Source: Acytostelium subglobosum LB1 (lineage: Eukaryota > Evosea > Eumycetozoa > Acytosteliales > Acytosteliaceae). Taken from it: 64,000 nucleotides of DNA. Under the pieces are notes generated by a model. The model did not search any database. It was not told the DNA's origin and saw only the letters and a program-made list of their open reading frames with translations. Shown here one piece after another: positions 10,220-21,059 of the stretch. Position 1 is the stretch's first letter. The number at the start of each line of letters is the position of its first letter. Location of the stretch: contig NW_012236529.1 in assembly GCF_000787575.1 (NCBI RefSeq), forward strand, positions 930,001 through 994,000, written 5' to 3'. The position numbers and the translations under genes are program-made.

Positions 10220-13199
10220 ATGAGTAATCATTCATTCAAGTCAATATCTTCAAAAGACGATGATGATAAAGAGGAACAGGTTCATCATGCACGTCTAGAA
10301 GAGATTGAAGAATATGATGGTGACATCAATAACAATAATAACAATAATAACAATGATGATAATGAAGTTGGAATCATATTGGAACCGATTAATCGTGATC
10401 CTGATAATAGACCTGAACAACTATACTCCCCCGAAGAAGAGATCAAAGATGGTGATGAATTGTTAACCAAACTAACAAAGACAACTTCCAAAGTTGTAAA
10501 GTACCTCAACAATGCCATCAAGGAGAGGAACAAGAGATTGGTATATATCCCTTCATCACATTTCCTCTGGAATAATCCCACTCACTCAATCACATAATCC
10601 AAAATAGGAGGAGAAGTTTAAAGAGTCAGAGATTGAAGAGACTATTGTGAAGGGATTGGAACATGTACATAGTAAGACTGTTGGTGCAGTGTATGATGTA
10701 CATAGAGAGCGTCAAGAGAAGATGGAGGAGGAGAAGAGGATCATTTGGGAGCAGGATAAGCAGCATGTTAACAAGTTTGAATGTTTGGACTATATCACTA
10801 TATATAACAAAGCATATCGTAATGAGATGTACAAGAACTTCAACAAATTGGGTTCAAACTATGAGTGGCTACGATGGATAATGTCCTTCTTCATGGGTGT
10901 CATCATCGGTGTGGTCGCATACCTGGCTCACCTCGGCATATCAAACATCTCATACTACAAGTTCAAGTTTGTCAAGGAATGTAAGTGGGGGTCGAGGGCG
11001 AGGCTGGAATAGTTCCAGCCCCAATATGATCATCAATCAATCAATCGTACTCACATATTCAATCAATCAATCAATCATACAATCAAGTGCTCGAGTCAGA
11101 CTATTGGATCGCCTTTTTGGCCTACTTCACATGTAATGTCGCATTGGCATTGCTCGGATCATTTCTAGCGGTATATTATGATCCTTACGCCGCAGGCTCT
11201 GGCATTCCAGAGGTCAAAGGATACCTCAATGGCACGAGAATACCTCATGTATTGAGATTCAAGACATTGTGGACCAAGTTGGTATCGATGATATTTGCCG
11301 TGTCAGCCAATCTTCAAGTTGGATCAGAGGGTCCAATGATTCACATGGGTGCCATCGTCGGTAATGGCTTCTCCCAAGCACAATCCAAGGTGTTTGGATT
11401 CAAGGTACCTCTCCTCCAACAATTCCGCAACGATAAGGATAAGCGTGACTTTGTTACAATGGGCGCTGGCGCAGGTGTCGCCGCTGCATTCAAGGCACCA
11501 TTGGGAGGCGCACTATTCTCCTTGGAGGAGGTCAGTTCATTCTGGTCGACATCACTCACATGGAGATCATTCTTTGCATGTCTCGTTGCCACCTTCACTG
11601 CCAGTGTGCTCAAGGACTTTGGCCTAACACCTGAACCCGCCAAGCTACTTGGCGCAGTGATCGACACCTCAGGCAGGAGATATGAGCTACTTGAACTCAT
11701 CCCATTCATTATCATTGGTGTGATTGGAGGCTTTGCCGGTGCATTGTTCACATACATCAATGTCAAGGTGGTGGCCATGCGTAGAAAATACATCAACAAG
11801 ATCAAGTCCCTGCGTGTACTCGAGGTATTCTTTATCATTGGCCTATCATCCATTCTCCAGTTTGTACTTCCCCTGATGTTCCCATGTCAGCCAATCGACT
11901 CTTTGATCGTTGATGGCTACAAACTCAACACAACAATCATTGAAGGCGCATCAGAGTCACTCAAGAGATTCACATGCGAAGAGGGATATTACAATCCTCT
12001 GGCATCAATCATGTTTGCATCGAATGACCAAGCCATCGACAACTTATTGGTACACAACACAACATTCTACAACTTCACAAATAGTGTTGGAATCGTTGCA
12101 TTGTTGGTGTTCTTCCTGTTCTACTTCGTATTCGCCGCATACACCGCTGGCTGTGGTATCTCATCTGGCACCTTCGTACCCATGATTGTGATTGGTGCTG
12201 CATATGGACGCCTGGTAGGACTCATCATGCACATGGTTGTCAAGAATCACGAGGTCGATCCAGGTGTCTTTGCATTGATGGGTGCGGCAGCATTCATGGC
12301 AGGCGTGTCAAGACTGACCATATCACTCTCTGTGATCCTCATCGAGATGACCAGTGAGCAACAGTACATCTTGCAACTGATGGTCACTGTGATGATTGCC
12401 AAGTGGGTGTCGGACGCACTCATTCATCCATTGTTTGACCTGTTGATCGATATGAAGTACATCCCATACTTGGAGCCACATGCCAGCAAGGCCATGAAAA
12501 TCTTGATGTGCAAGCATATTATGGCCAAGAAGCCAGTATACTTACTCGAGAAGGAGACGCTTGGACATATTCTAGAGGTATTGGAGAAGACAACACATAA
12601 TGGATTCCCAGTGGTCAATAATCATGAAGATAGATGTGTCAAGGGATTGATATTACGATCACAACTATTGATGATACTCGAGGCAATGTCACAAGTATAC
12701 ATCTCAAACAATGAGGAGGTCTACTCACATAGTGATTACACGACCAAGCTCACATGGACGTTGCCTGAGCTCAAAGACTTCAACTTTACCAAAGAGGATC
12801 ATCCAGCCCAAGTCGACTTGACCAATGTCATGAACCTTACAGTCATCACTGTCAACGAAGAGTTTGCTGTCAGTGCCGCATTCCAACAATTCAGATCAAT
12901 AGGTCTACGCCATATGCCAGTTGGTATGTTATCCCTACATCCTCACTCAATCATGTCCTTCCACTAACACCAATCCATCAATCAATCAAATAGTCAACTC
13001 ATATAATAGACTCAAGGGCATTATAACAAAGAAGGACTTGTTGGAGAAGACTTGTGAACAGAAGTATTTGGAACTGTCTCATAAGAAGTTGGATGTGGAC
13101 AAGTTGATAAGGGATGGTGATGATGACGATGCCTCACAACCACTCAATCATTCAAACAACGCAAGGTTAAGACCCAATTCACAAGTTGCCAATCATTAA
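10220..13199 (+). CDS. CLC-6/7-type chloride/proton exchanger
   Basis: Four exons, 10220-10540, 10608-10980, 11088-12923 and 12994-13199, give 911 residues. I start at the ATG at 10220, just inside an AT-rich leader. An acidic Asn-rich N-terminus precedes about ten or more membrane helices. CLC signatures are present: GSGIPEVKGYLNG (serine form, as in chloride carriers), GSEGPMIHMGAIVG with the gating glutamate, FSLEEVSSFW with the internal proton glutamate position, and GCGISSGTFVPM and GAAAFMAGVSRLTISL. Two C-terminal CBS domains follow: KHIMAKKPVYLLEKE to GLILRSQLL, and NVMNLTVITVNEE to NRLKGIITKKDLL. Both glutamates being kept supports exchange rather than channel function, in acidic endosomal or contractile-vacuole membranes. 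Similarity is closest to animal CLC-6/7. Intron 2 contains an unusual perfect hairpin at 11002-11020. Confidence 0.93.
11002..11020. repeat. Perfect intronic palindrome, 8-bp stem, 3-base loop
   Basis: GGCTGGAATAGTTCCAGCC lies in intron 2 of the CLC gene, 22 bases after the donor. The core GGAA-TAG-TTCC recurs in introns of at least five other genes in this window, as described in the findings. Confidence 0.9.
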
Positions 13200-13295
13200 A
13201 GGGTATTCAATCGTCGACGATTTAAATGATGATGTGATGGATACTTTGATCATAGGATCAGAGGGGAGTTTGTTATCAACAAAGGCATATGAGTT

Positions 13296-15678
13296 CTAGG
13301 AGTAGCCATGTGGCTGGTAAATGTTGTTGGAGGGGCCAATGCCTTCTTGACCAGACCGCGGCTGTCCGGTCATGTCTGCACCTTGGTCAGAATGATAGAC
13401 AACCATGTCTGGATGTGTTTGTTGTTGAGGGTGAGGTTGACAATCAGCCATACCAACAGCGCCCTGATTGGAATGTGGTTGATAAGGATACGGTGTCGCC
13501 TGGTAGTATTGTCCTTGGCCTTGTTGCTGTCTGTCTTGGGGATGGGTCATATGACCTGGAACATGCTGTTGGTATGAGTTGGGGGAGGCATAGTTGAAGG
13601 GTGGTGGGAGAATAGGGGAGGATACGCCAGTCCATTGGTTGTTGATGCCTCCACTGTTGCTGTTTGACCATGCCGATGGACTGACTTGGACTCCAAGAGC
13701 ACCACCTCCTGGAGGGTGGTGTGTGAATGTTGTTGTTGTTTGTAGATTTGGTACCGCTGCCATTGAGTCTACAATTGGAGATGGGAATGTAGTTGATTGT
13801 CTTCTCCTCTTCTCTGGGATTGCGTTCTCCTCCAAGAACGCCACTCTCCTGGTCAGCTCCTCAAGTCTTTGATTGGACTCTATCTGAGCAGCCTTCACCG
13901 TCTCCAACTCATCCTGAAGCATAGTCATCTGATCGTGTTGATACTTTATCGTCTGGTGACCTTGGCAATGGATACGCTCCCATCTCATCAAGTTTGGATG
14001 GTTGGTATCAAACTTGATAAGTTCGAGTGGTCTGCCAACATCAAGGTCTCTCTCACGTTGATAGACAATGTTGAACTGATGCTTAGAGTTGAGGAGTTTA
14101 GTTGGCACCAGAGCAACACGGACAACTCCTGCCAACCATTTGGCTGATATGTATGGTTGTTGTCTCACCTCTATATTGTCGGTCGATGGTGTGGTCGAGA
14201 CAGGGGAGTTAGCATTGCTGTTGTTTCCAAGTGATAACTGACTAGCACTGAGCAAAGGAGATGATTGACTAGATGTAGTGATATGTTAGAACAAAAGTTA
14301 TATGATTGATATCATGTGTAACATACTCTGTGTTTGAGCTCTCTTGGTACACAGTCTTATCCTTGGTGTCTTTGCAACATTTGAGAATGCACACTGGTGT
14401 CGAGGTAGTGCCAGCTACAGTCACCACCGGACTCATTGGAATCCATGGCATGAGTGTCAACTCGATCGCACCGGTCTTGCTCGATGTGATGACCAAGCAC
14501 TCGTGATTCCTTTCGTTTGAGTCTTGGTTGCTAGGTTTTGCTTTGGTAGCGTTGACCTTGTCCTTGCCCCTCTTCTTGGTCTGAGGCTTCTCAGGATCAT
14601 TTGCCTTGCTCAACTTGACGTGATCCACATGAAATAGAACCGGTGTCACATCTTCTTGAGGTTTGTTGGCATCAGAACCCCTGATCTGGATCATTCTCAA
14701 GATGCTTGGGTCTTCAAATTGCTCTGTCCTTGCTGTGAGGTAGACAAGGATGCGTCCAGTGTCCAACTCTGATGGAAGTCGCAGGCCTCTCGTGGATGGT
14801 AGTTCATCCACTCCAAACTTGGCACACAGTTTCATGTAGAGAGGCTCACCTGACATCTTCTTGGCCTTCTCATCCGCAGCTTGGTCAGATGTCTTGTCCT
14901 TGCTGGTACCAGCAACTTGTTTAGAGGTGTCTACACTTCCATCCTTCTTCTTTGAACCAGTGACCTTTTGGAGCTTGAATGGTATCAAGAGCAGTCCAGT
15001 GACAGGGTCCCTTGCCTTTAGGTACACCTGTTGCTTTTCCACTACATTAACATGAGTCTCTTGGACACATACATTCTCCACACATAGGTATACATTGCGG
15101 AAGTTTGGGTCTGTTGTCACAGAGTCTGGTACATGAACGAACAAATAGTTCAAACAATGTAATGCAGATATAGGACTTGGTACATATACAAGTTTAACTT
15201 GTGAGTATATACTTTTCTTATCATTATTATTGTTATTGAGGTTATTGTTATTATTTATGTTGATGCTGATGTTGTTGTTGTTGTTGTTGTTTGAGTCAAT
15301 GATCATTGAGTTGGTGGATGTTGTTGATGTTGTGGATGATGTTGATGTTTGAAGATCACCACTTTCAAGAATTTGTTGTTGTTGTTGTTTGTTCACATTG
15401 TTGTTGGGGTTATTGCTTAGAAAGATCTTGTTGAGCAGTGGTTTAGACTCTGTGATGAGGTTGGTTGGGAATTGACAAAGATGGAATGGACCTCGAGGCA
15501 ATCTCATCAACATTGAATAGAGTGAATCATCTACAAATGTTTCTGCATCTGGTAGAACTGATACTGACACTGACCCTCCACTACCACCTCCATCTTGTTG
15601 TTGTGGTTGACCAGGAGGTAATGAAGGTAAAAATATTGATCTATGATAGTCGCACTTCTTAAGTGATTGATAAATCAT
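13296..15678 (-). CDS. Large low-complexity protein of unknown function with conserved core and coiled coil
   Basis: Two exons, 15678-14327 and 14268-13296, joined in phase 2, give 774 residues. The N-terminus has a short ordered segment (LYSMLMRLPRGPFHLCQFP), then Gln, Ser/Thr and Asn runs. Residues about 185-440 look folded: VKLVYVPSPISALHCLNYLF, FRNVYLCVENVCVQETHV, FGVDELPSTRGLRLPSELD and RILVYLTARTEQFEDPS. They are interrupted by Lys-rich inserts. Exon 2 has a second ordered block (AKWLAGVVRVALVPTKLL, GRPLELIKFDTNHPNLMRWERI), then a coiled coil of about 50 residues, a KRRR basic patch and a Gln/Pro/Tyr-rich tail. The two blocks with nuclear-type basic patches would suit a transcription or chromatin factor, but no known domain was recognised. 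Its 3' end lies 96 bases from the convergent CLC gene. Confidence 0.65.
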
Positions 15679-15996
15679 TACTACTTTAACTAAGTTGTTG
15701 TTGTTTAGTATTAGTAAGATTCTATCTCTCTTATTAAATAATGTTAATATATAAATAAAGAAATGAATGAACAGTCATCCTTTGTTTATTGACACACAGA
15801 CTCACTTGGTGGAGAATCAACCCATCAAATTGAAAACACAAGTGGCAACTCTAACCTGAGTTGTCAAGTTGTCAAACCCAAACTTCAAATCGTACTTCAC
15901 TCATTTCTGGTTAGATTCCCAACAAAGTATAAGATTGAAAGGAAGATTTTTATTCGATCATCTTGATTTGTAATTGAACTGAATAAATAGTATTTG
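15679..15996. other. Divergent spacer between the unknown gene and the FNIP gene
   Basis: AT-rich region expected to hold both promoters. No gene or RNA signal seen. Confidence 0.6.
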
Positions 15997-17178
15997 ATGT
16001 TGGAACAGAGAGAGAGAGAGAGAGAGAGAATGGAGTCAATACAATCAGAATACATTTTATGTCAACTATTAGATCACATGTATCATGATCTTGATAGGTT
16101 ATTCTTTGGTCTAACATGTAGACGAATATACAATCTAGTGAGGAAACGATTATATCCAGACATCATCAATAATAATAGTGTTCAAACAACAACAACAACA
16201 ACAAAACAATCATTACCAACATTACAACAACAACAAACAAAAGAGATGATTGTAAACTCCTCCGTACAGATTGCATTGTTGCAACTTAGACAACTGCCAC
16301 AATCATTGACCAAGTTGTCTATACTCACTGCGATTGAGGACACCATACCAATACTTCCAGGCTACCTACCAATCTCATTGAGTCAGCTGCACTTTGAACA
16401 TAATGTCAACTTGTCGACACCTGGCTCGCTGCCCCGATCACTCACATCCCTCACATTTGGACGGAACGATCAAGGTCCACCGGACTCATCAATCAACCCT
16501 CTGCCATATATCACACATCTGAAACTTGGCAGTCGATTCCAAGACTACATTCTCCCGGGATCACTACCCCGAACCCTGACCTCGCTCACACTGGGCGAGG
16601 ACTACAACATGGAATGCATAAAAGGTGCCCTGCCCAGCAGCCTCCTTTCACTTGAGTTTGGAAACTCGTTCAACAAACGTTTGCCCATCGGCTGGCTGCC
16701 TAGTTCGCTCACCTCTCTCAAGTTTGGCAGCGAGTTTAATAAACCTCTGCCGAGCGGAACCATCCCGCCATTGGTGCGCGATCTTAGACTTGGCGAGATG
16801 TTCGTACAGCGTATACGTACCGTCAACTTTCCAAACATTCTCAATCTACATCTAACATCATTCAACCAACTGCATTACATTGACCGGTGCCCTGACCTTC
16901 GATCACTGTCTTTCTCCTGCACATACTATTTTGACCTGCATCCTTTCTATCGACAACTAGAGTCTTACACCTTCTCATACATTCGAGATCCGGTTTCAAA
17001 TCGTATTGGATTGACCACGGCACTCAAGGCAATAGAGTCGGCACCCTTTGTCCAAACATACATTATCAAACTCAAAGAGTGGACAATCCAATGTCGCAAG
17101 CTGGACATGCACTTGGCAATGTGTATAGTCGAGGACCACAACCGTGCGCCCTACATCATTACCATTCATATACAATGA
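15997..17178 (+). CDS. F-box-like, FNIP/IP22-repeat protein
   Basis: Single exon, 393 residues from the first ATG at 15997. A second in-frame ATG at 16030 follows an (AG)n run and begins MESIQSEYILCQLLDHMYHD. That one may be the true start, since the residues between are only Arg/Glu repeat. Residues about 20-60 are an F-box-like segment (LDRLFFGLTCRRIYNLVRKR). After a Thr/Gln spacer come FNIP-type leucine-rich repeats of about 22 residues, each with a core such as GSLPRSLTSLTFG, GALPSSLLSLEFGNSFNK, GWLPSSLTSLKFGSEFNK or GTIPPLVRDLRLGEMF. FNIP proteins are hugely expanded in dictyostelids and are thought to select substrates for SCF-type ubiquitin ligases. The C-terminal 90 residues are more divergent. 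It converges on the ABC transporter gene with only 45 bases between. Confidence 0.85.
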   Translation: MLEQRERERERMESIQSEYILCQLLDHMYHDLDRLFFGLTCRRIYNLVRKRLYPDIINNNSVQTTTTTTKQSLPTLQQQQTKEMIVNSSVQIALLQLRQLPQSLTKLSILTAIEDTIPILPGYLPISLSQLHFEHNVNLSTPGSLPRSLTSLTFGRNDQGPPDSSINPLPYITHLKLGSRFQDYILPGSLPRTLTSLTLGEDYNMECIKGALPSSLLSLEFGNSFNKRLPIGWLPSSLTSLKFGSEFNKPLPSGTIPPLVRDLRLGEMFVQRIRTVNFPNILNLHLTSFNQLHYIDRCPDLRSLSFSCTYYFDLHPFYRQLESYTFSYIRDPVSNRIGLTTALKAIESAPFVQTYIIKLKEWTIQCRKLDMHLAMCIVEDHNRAPYIITIHIQ

Positions 17179-17223
17179 TATCATAAATGTATTTATTTAT
17201 TGATCGATCACATTGTCTCCATC

Positions 17224-19474
17224 TCATAGAGTCTCCTCGTATTGCTGCGCCAGCCACATGGTCTTGTACTTGCCGTCGAGCTCCAGGAGGTGTTGGTGAC
17301 TGCCTCGCTCAAGGATCACACCGCCGTGTCCAATGACAATGATCTCATCGGCGTCGACAACGGTGCTCAGACGATGTGCAATCATGACGGTGGTCTTGTT
17401 CTTGAAGAAACCGCGCAGTGCACCCATGATGTACTGCTCGGTGGCCGTGTCCAGTGAGCTGGTGGCCTCGTCGTAGAACAGGATTGGCGAGTTCTTGAGG
17501 ATGGCGCGTGCGATTGATACACGTTGCTTCTCGCCTCCCGACAGCTTGAGTCCACGCTCGCCCACCATGGTTTCGTAGCCCTCGGGCATGTTGAGGATCA
17601 CGTCGTGGATGTGTGCCAGACGAGCAGCCTCTTCCACCTGCTCCTTTGATGCATTGGGGTTGCCGTACGCGATGTTGTAGTAGATGGTGTCGTTGAACAG
17701 CACGGTGTCCTGTGGCACGACCGCGATGCTCTGGCGCAGCGACTCTAGTGTGACGTCCTTGAGGTCCTGGCCATCGATGCGCACCGCACCCGAGCTCGGG
17801 TCGTAGAACCTGAACAGGAGTCGCAGGATTGTGGACTTGCCCGAGCCACTGGTGCCGACGATTGCCACACGCTTGCCGCCCTCCACCTCGAACGAAATGT
17901 TGTTGAGCACATTCTTGGCATCGTTGTAGCCGAATGTGATGTTGTCGAATGCAATCGAGCCGTTCTTATAGTCGAGTGGCTTGGATGTGGGCTTGTCCTG
18001 GATCTTGGGCTCGAGGTTGAGAAGCGAGAACATGTGGTCCATGTCGACGAGCGACTGTTTGATCTCACGGTACACCGTGCCGAGGAAGTTGAGCGGCAGC
18101 GACAGCTGGAACAGCAGTCCATTGACCAGCACCATGTCTCCCACTGTGAGCGCGCCCGTCGTGATGCCGTTGGCCGTCATCACCATGATGGCCGTCATCG
18201 AGGCCGAGAAGATGAACGCCTGGCCAAAGTTGAGGAAGGCCAGACTGCTGGTGGTCTTTAGCGAGGCTTTGTCATACTCGAGCAGGTATTTGTTGTATCT
18301 TTCAATCTCAGCCTTGTCATTGTTGAAGTACTTGACCGTCTCAAAGTTGAGCAGCGAGTCCATCATCTTGTTGGACGCCTCATTGTCCATTGAGTTCATC
18401 TGTTTGCGGAACTTTGTGCGCCAGCTTGTGACCTGGAATGTGAACACGGTGTATGCGACCATGGTGCCGAGCGTCAGTGCACTGTATTCCCAGCCCAGCT
18501 GCATGGCCATCAATGCCGAGACCAAACCAATCTCAAACACGGTGGGCACGACGTGGAACAGCATCGAGTTGAGCAAGAAGTTGATGGCACGCGAGCCACG
18601 ATCGATTATCCTGCTGAGTGAGCCTGTTTGGCGCGAGAGATGGAATGACAAATCCAACTGATGCAGTCTCTTGAAAGTGTTGCAGCTGACGTCTCTGATG
18701 GCACTGTGTGCCACCTTTGCAAAGATAGCCGACCTCAGCTCCTGGAAGATGTTTGAGCATATCCTAACCGCGCCAAACGTCAACAACATGCCCAAGGGCA
18801 CAGTCAACATCTCTGGATTGGACAATGAGAAGTAGTTTACAATGTCTTTGAATAAGAAAGGTACCTGTCATGTATGATCGAGTGTGTGAGTGGGGCTGAG
18901 GCCTGGAATCATTCCAATCAATCAATCACAAACATACCTGGACAGTGAGGATCTTGGCTCCGAATAGGAGACAGACTGATGCGATGATACGGGCTTTGGA
19001 GGAGGGATCATTCTTTGGCCATAGATACTTGGAGATGGTTTTGAGCATGCTGATCGCAGAGTTCTTGGTCTCACTTTGATTGTCCAATGGGTTGGAGCCT
19101 GCTGCGCCACCCTTGCTTGGAGGACTGCCAGAGACAGGTGGTGGCACTACCATACTATACATTCTAATTACTCCACATTGATTGCTATTGCGTTGATGAT
19201 CGTCAACTTGAAACAGACTTGATGATGACTTGTTGTTGTTGAAGATGCTTGTGCGGGATGACCTGAATGCGAATGAAGGCAGTCGATCAGACTGCGATGT
19301 AAAGTTCAAGTATTGCTTGGGTATCGATGAAGTATAGTATCTTTGTGTTGTTGTTGTTGTTGTTCTTGTTGATGACGATGTTGAGGCGAGGGCACTCGTG
19401 ACGCTTGCCACTCCCTTGCGATGTAGCCACATGCTACTGCTACACCTTGTTAAGCCAGTGAGCATTGATGCCAT
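17224..19474 (-). CDS. Mitochondrial ABC half-transporter, ATM1/ABCB7 type
   Basis: Two exons, 19474-18938 and 18864-17224, phase 0, give 725 residues. The first about 90 residues are Ser/Thr/Arg-rich without acidic residues, as expected of a mitochondrial presequence. A six-helix transmembrane domain follows, with [20 protein letters not shown] and the ATM1-type [18 protein letters not shown]. The nucleotide-binding domain is complete: Walker [11 protein letters not shown]-loop [11 protein letters not shown], signature LSGGEKQR, Walker [13 protein letters not shown] and switch histidine MIAHRLSTV. This subfamily sits in the inner membrane and exports a sulfur-containing glutathione compound for cytosolic iron-sulfur protein assembly. 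The intron contains the TGGAATCATTCCA palindrome at 18904-18916. One full half-transporter means it works as a homodimer. Confidence 0.93.
18904..18916. repeat. Intronic palindrome TGGAATCATTCCA
   Basis: Perfect 6-bp inverted repeat with a single-base centre, in the only intron of the ATM1-type gene. It is one member of the recurrent intronic palindrome set. Confidence 0.85.
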
Positions 19475-19687
19475 GATACCCTACACACACTACAGTATAC
19501 AATACATGTAATATATATTATATATAAATATGTAAGACAAACAAACTAACTATCTAACATGCGTGCATTTATGTGATCATTGTTTGATCGATCGAAGCTA
19601 GTTCGGGGTTGACGACCGAATGAATGCGTGGGGTTGGAGTCAGTCTCCACAAACCAACATCAACAACAAAGATTGATTGGATTTGGT

Positions 19688-20143
19688 TCAAAAGAACCTA
19701 AAGAATCCAGCAGTGATGTCGTCTATATCTGGCCTCTCCGTTTCCATCTTGCTAATCGATAGGATGGTGGCCACTGGCTCATGATGAACCAAGTTGACTT
19801 GTCCATCCACAGTCACCAGAACGCCTTCATCCTGGCTGGCATAAAGGGTCCAAGGGAACAACTCCTTCATATTGACTAGACACCTTGTCCTGTCAGAGTT
19901 GGACCTGAATGTGAAGGCAAGGCCAGTGTTTGATCTATCAGTACCATTGTTTGCCTTGAAATGTTCAACGAGAGTGGCCTTTAGTTGTTGTGGTGTACTC
20001 CTCTCTGGCTGATCATTGGCAACTCGGACATTAACTCCTAGCTCATTCCAATGAATTGTAACTACTATCTCATCCACCTCCTTCTCCACCTCATCATCAT
20101 CATCCTCCAACTCTCTCTTTGTCTTCTTGTCGTGATGTGACAT
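19688..20143 (-). CDS. Small hypothetical protein, 151 residues
   Basis: I start at the ATG at 20143 (MSHHDKKTKRELEDDDDE). The open frame extends upstream, but that part is His/Ile/Ser/Tyr leader with TTGA-repeat sequence and looks untranslated. After an acidic N-terminus of about 25 residues the chain is ordered: IVVTIHWNELGVNVRVAND, STPQQLKATLVEHFKANNG, LAFTFRSNSDRTRCLVNMK and EGVLVTVDGQVNLVHHE. The strand-helix-strand spacing could be a ubiquitin-like or PB1-like beta-grasp fold, but this is inference. No signal peptide or membrane segment. It lies between the ATM1-type gene and mS25, all on the minus strand with separate promoters likely. Confidence 0.6.
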   Translation of the reverse strand: MSHHDKKTKRELEDDDDEVEKEVDEIVVTIHWNELGVNVRVANDQPERSTPQQLKATLVEHFKANNGTDRSNTGLAFTFRSNSDRTRCLVNMKELFPWTLYASQDEGVLVTVDGQVNLVHHEPVATILSISKMETERPDIDDITAGFFRFF

Positions 20144-20507
20144 GTTGTTATTGTTCCTATAATAGTATGTACTTATATGTATGAATGAATGATTGATTGA
20201 TTGAATGATTGAATGTATGCAGCAAGCTTCATGTAATACCCACATACAATGATGATGGTGGTAGCTGTCAATCAATCAATCAGTCTGTCAATCAATCTGT
20301 ACCCGAACTTCAACCAATACTATGGTATTGGGGTTGGGTCTTCGAAGCTCGTCCATTGGTGTCATTCGCTGTAGGAGCTCAATCACTCTGATTGTGAGCA
20401 GTCGGCATTGTTGTTAACCTATTATCTGTATTCACTCGCTGTTTAGTTTGTTCGTTCGAATCGTTCGTACGTTCATTAGTTCGCTTTATTATTATTGTTG
20501 TTATTAT
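20144..20507. other. Spacer with CAAT repeats
   Basis: Upstream region of the 151-residue gene and 3' flank of mS25. It contains TTGA/CAAT runs near 20190 and 20270. No additional gene seen. Confidence 0.6.
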
Positions 20508-21059
20508 TTAGAATGGGATGTTGACACTGATCCTTCTGCCTTCAGCTCTCTGCAACACCTCTTCCAGTATCTGTTCAGCTGTCTTGCCACGACCCTCTAC
20601 GAAATGTGTTGTACCATCAGCTAATCGTACAATGTTGTTAGTGTCCTGCCTCTCTCTATCCGTCTATCTTTCAATCTCTCGATCACCTACCCTTCTGTAT
20701 CTCAACGCCTGAAGTACCACTAATCATCTTCTTCTCTTCAAATGCTACATCGCTATTCCAATATCTGAATGGCTCCAAGAATTGATACTTAAACTGTCTG
20801 TAAAGTCGCATTGCATTGATTGATTGAATGCGTGTCAGTCTCTGAGTGTATGCTGTCGCTTGCTTGATCAATGATGACGATGGATGATTGATGATATATA
20901 CCTTGCACCAGTGACATCCTTGCCATTCTTTGATGTGATGAATGTAACCTTCTCAGTGTTATATAGATAGACCTTCTGTGCACAATAATACTTGTACAGA
21001 TCCAACCATTGCTTTGGGTGCTTCTCTCCCATTGCAACATAGAACTTCTGCATACTCAT
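20508..21059 (-). CDS. mrps25: Mitochondrial small-subunit ribosomal protein mS25 (MRPS25-like)
   Basis: Three exons, 21059-20902, 20797-20691 and 20653-20508, give 136 residues. The first acceptor was chosen as the AG at 20799-20798. It restores GKDVTGARQFKYQFLEPFRYWNSDVAFEEKKM, matching the mS25/L51 thioredoxin-like pattern of a GxGAR turn followed by an aromatic-N-P/S block. Exon 3 reads VRLADGTTHFVEGRGKTAEQILEEVL, the equivalent of the conserved C-terminal strand and helix. The last acceptor lies in an AGAGAG stretch, and the frame-keeping choice at 20653 is less certain by a few residues. The protein belongs to the mitoribosome small subunit. The N-terminus is short, so import would rely on internal basic/helical sequence. 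Confidence 0.7.
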
